Positions 63,058 to 64,000 of a DNA stretch of 64,000 bases are shown piece after piece (within the stretch, counting starts at the first letter, position 1; each line of letters starts with the position of its first letter). The stretch lies in NCBI GenBank assembly GCA_963576735.1, contig OY755170.1, forward strand, positions 27,636,875 through 27,700,874. Reading direction: 5' to 3'. The position numbers and the translations under genes are program-made. This stretch comes from Bedellia somnulentella (Eukaryota > Arthropoda > Insecta > Lepidoptera > Bedelliidae). Under the pieces are notes generated by a model that made no database searches, was not told the origin of the DNA, and saw nothing but the letters and a program-made list of their open reading frames with translations.

Positions 63058-63310
63058 GTACATACATACATACATATACTCACGGCTGTAAATCCCTTAA
63101 AAGGGGTAGCCAGAGCTAAAGAATTAGAAATTCCTCAGCCACTTTTGGAAAGTTGAGTGGGGAAAAGATGGTAAAAATAAAGGTTGTTGGTGATGGGTCT
63201 CCAACCGCATCGCCCAAAAATTCCTTAAAAGCCCCAATACCGTTAGTCGCCTCTTACGTACACCCACCGGAAGAAATGGGGTAGTGCTATTCTAAGCCGA
63301 CACTACGCAG
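63058..63310 (-). mobile_element. Family-1 retroposon, near consensus
   Basis: Minus strand from TGCGTAGTGTCGGCTTAGAA to GCCGTGAGTATATGTATGTATG. One of the least diverged copies in the window. Confidence 0.93.
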
Positions 63311-63916
63311 CACATTTTATGTGATGAGCATAAATGATTGATTCTTAGTCTTGGGTGTTATTTATATGTGTATTATACATTATTAAATATATCGTTGAGT
63401 TAGTATCCCATAATACAAGTCATACTTAGTTTGGGGCTAACTTGATCTGTGTATAATATGTCCGTATATATTTATAGCGACGGTTTGTAGTATTTGGGTG
63501 AAAACCATTTAAAATAACTGATGTGACAAATGAAACCATAACAATAAAATACTCCTTACAAAAGTGACAAATTAAAATTTAGGGTCGTTTTTCCGTAAAT
63601 GACTGTACGTAGACAGGGTAGAAAATCGGAAGAAACATATTATATGCATTACGGATATCCACCCCTTTCAGGGTGGATAGACGGACACGCGTTTCCGAAT
63701 ATCCGCCTTAGGGTGGCTGTTTTAGGGTAGATAGACGGAATAAGCCCGTAAAACCTATTCGACACAAGAATAAATTCATTTCCCACAATACATTAATTTA
63801 GGAGGTGAACGCCAAAGGAAATTGTTCAAATTCGTGTGTAATGTACAGCCAGCAAGGCAGCTTAATCCACTGAATTGAAATCGTTAAACTTTCAACAAAA
63901 TATACAATATGAAATA
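63311..63916. other. No gene recognised
   Basis: At 63650-63740 GGGTGGATAGACGGA recurs as an imperfect short direct repeat (GGGTAGATAGACGGA). Otherwise AT-rich. Confidence 0.4.
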
Positions 63917-64000
63917 GCCAACATCAGTTTGTGTTCCCAGGTGGTCACCCATCCAAGTATTGACAGCGCCCGACTTTGCTTTACTTCGATTATCGGATGA
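63917..64000 (-). rRNA. 5S rRNA-like sequence (pseudogene or SINE3 head), cut by window end
   Basis: The minus strand contains GTCGGGCGCTGTCAATACTT, GGATGGGTGACCACCTGGGA and a 3' end ...GATGTTGGC at 63917, the order and spacing of the 3' two thirds of insect 5S rRNA including its internal promoter region. Several substitutions (for example AAGTAAAGCAAAGTCGG) suggest a decayed copy or a 5S-derived SINE. The 5' third lies beyond the window. Confidence 0.78.

Noticed and set aside
7231..63310. CRISPR-like array from recurring similar sequences
   Set aside because: The recurring units are dispersed ~250-bp retroposons on both strands with irregular spacing in a eukaryotic genome.

Overview
This is an AT-rich, intron-rich arthropod nuclear window, most likely from a butterfly or moth. 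That assignment rests on the style of the interspersed repeats (short elements ending in TATG tails, and a repeat resembling the lepidopteran Helitron Lep1) and on insect-like bestrophin and Unr proteins. Nothing bacterial is present. Two runs of exactly 200 N (25492-25691 and 62834-63033) are scaffold gaps.

Three protein-coding genes, all on the plus strand, were rebuilt exon by exon from splice sites and codon phase. (1) 9127-25370: a bestrophin chloride-channel gene, 8 exons, with its N-terminal exons missing from the window and its last exon not found. Exon 7 carries a one-base frameshift in a C run. (2) 25904-33660: a complete 6-exon gene for a 311-residue membrane-anchored serine protease homologue. 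Its catalytic Ser is replaced by His and its Asp probably by Asn. (3) About 38100 to beyond 62833: CSDE1/Unr, a multi-cold-shock-domain RNA-binding protein, 11 coding exons, cut by the second gap.

About 95% of the window is intron or intergenic DNA, crowded with mobile elements. The dominant one (family 1) is a ~250 bp retroposon with some 24 copies on both strands. A second family is a tRNA-derived SINE of ~366-369 bp. A third is the 3' end of a LINE whose reverse transcriptase C-terminus can still be read. All three share the same 3' end: CTCTGCC-ACCCC, a small stem-loop, then GCGTGAGTATATG. This suggests two unrelated SINEs copied by one LINE's reverse transcriptase. Other elements are RTE-like and CR1/Jockey-like LINE pieces, a Helitron Pif1-helicase remnant, MITE-like hairpins, a 2.85 kb foldback palindrome inside an intron of the protease homologue, and a 5S rRNA-like segment at the right edge.

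Two SINEs sit directly against splice acceptors (bestrophin exon 3 and CSDE1 exon 5), with target-site duplications covering or adjoining the acceptor. The window is therefore ordinary in gene content but informative about retroposon parasitism and its effect on exon borders. No operon-like or novel defence system was seen.
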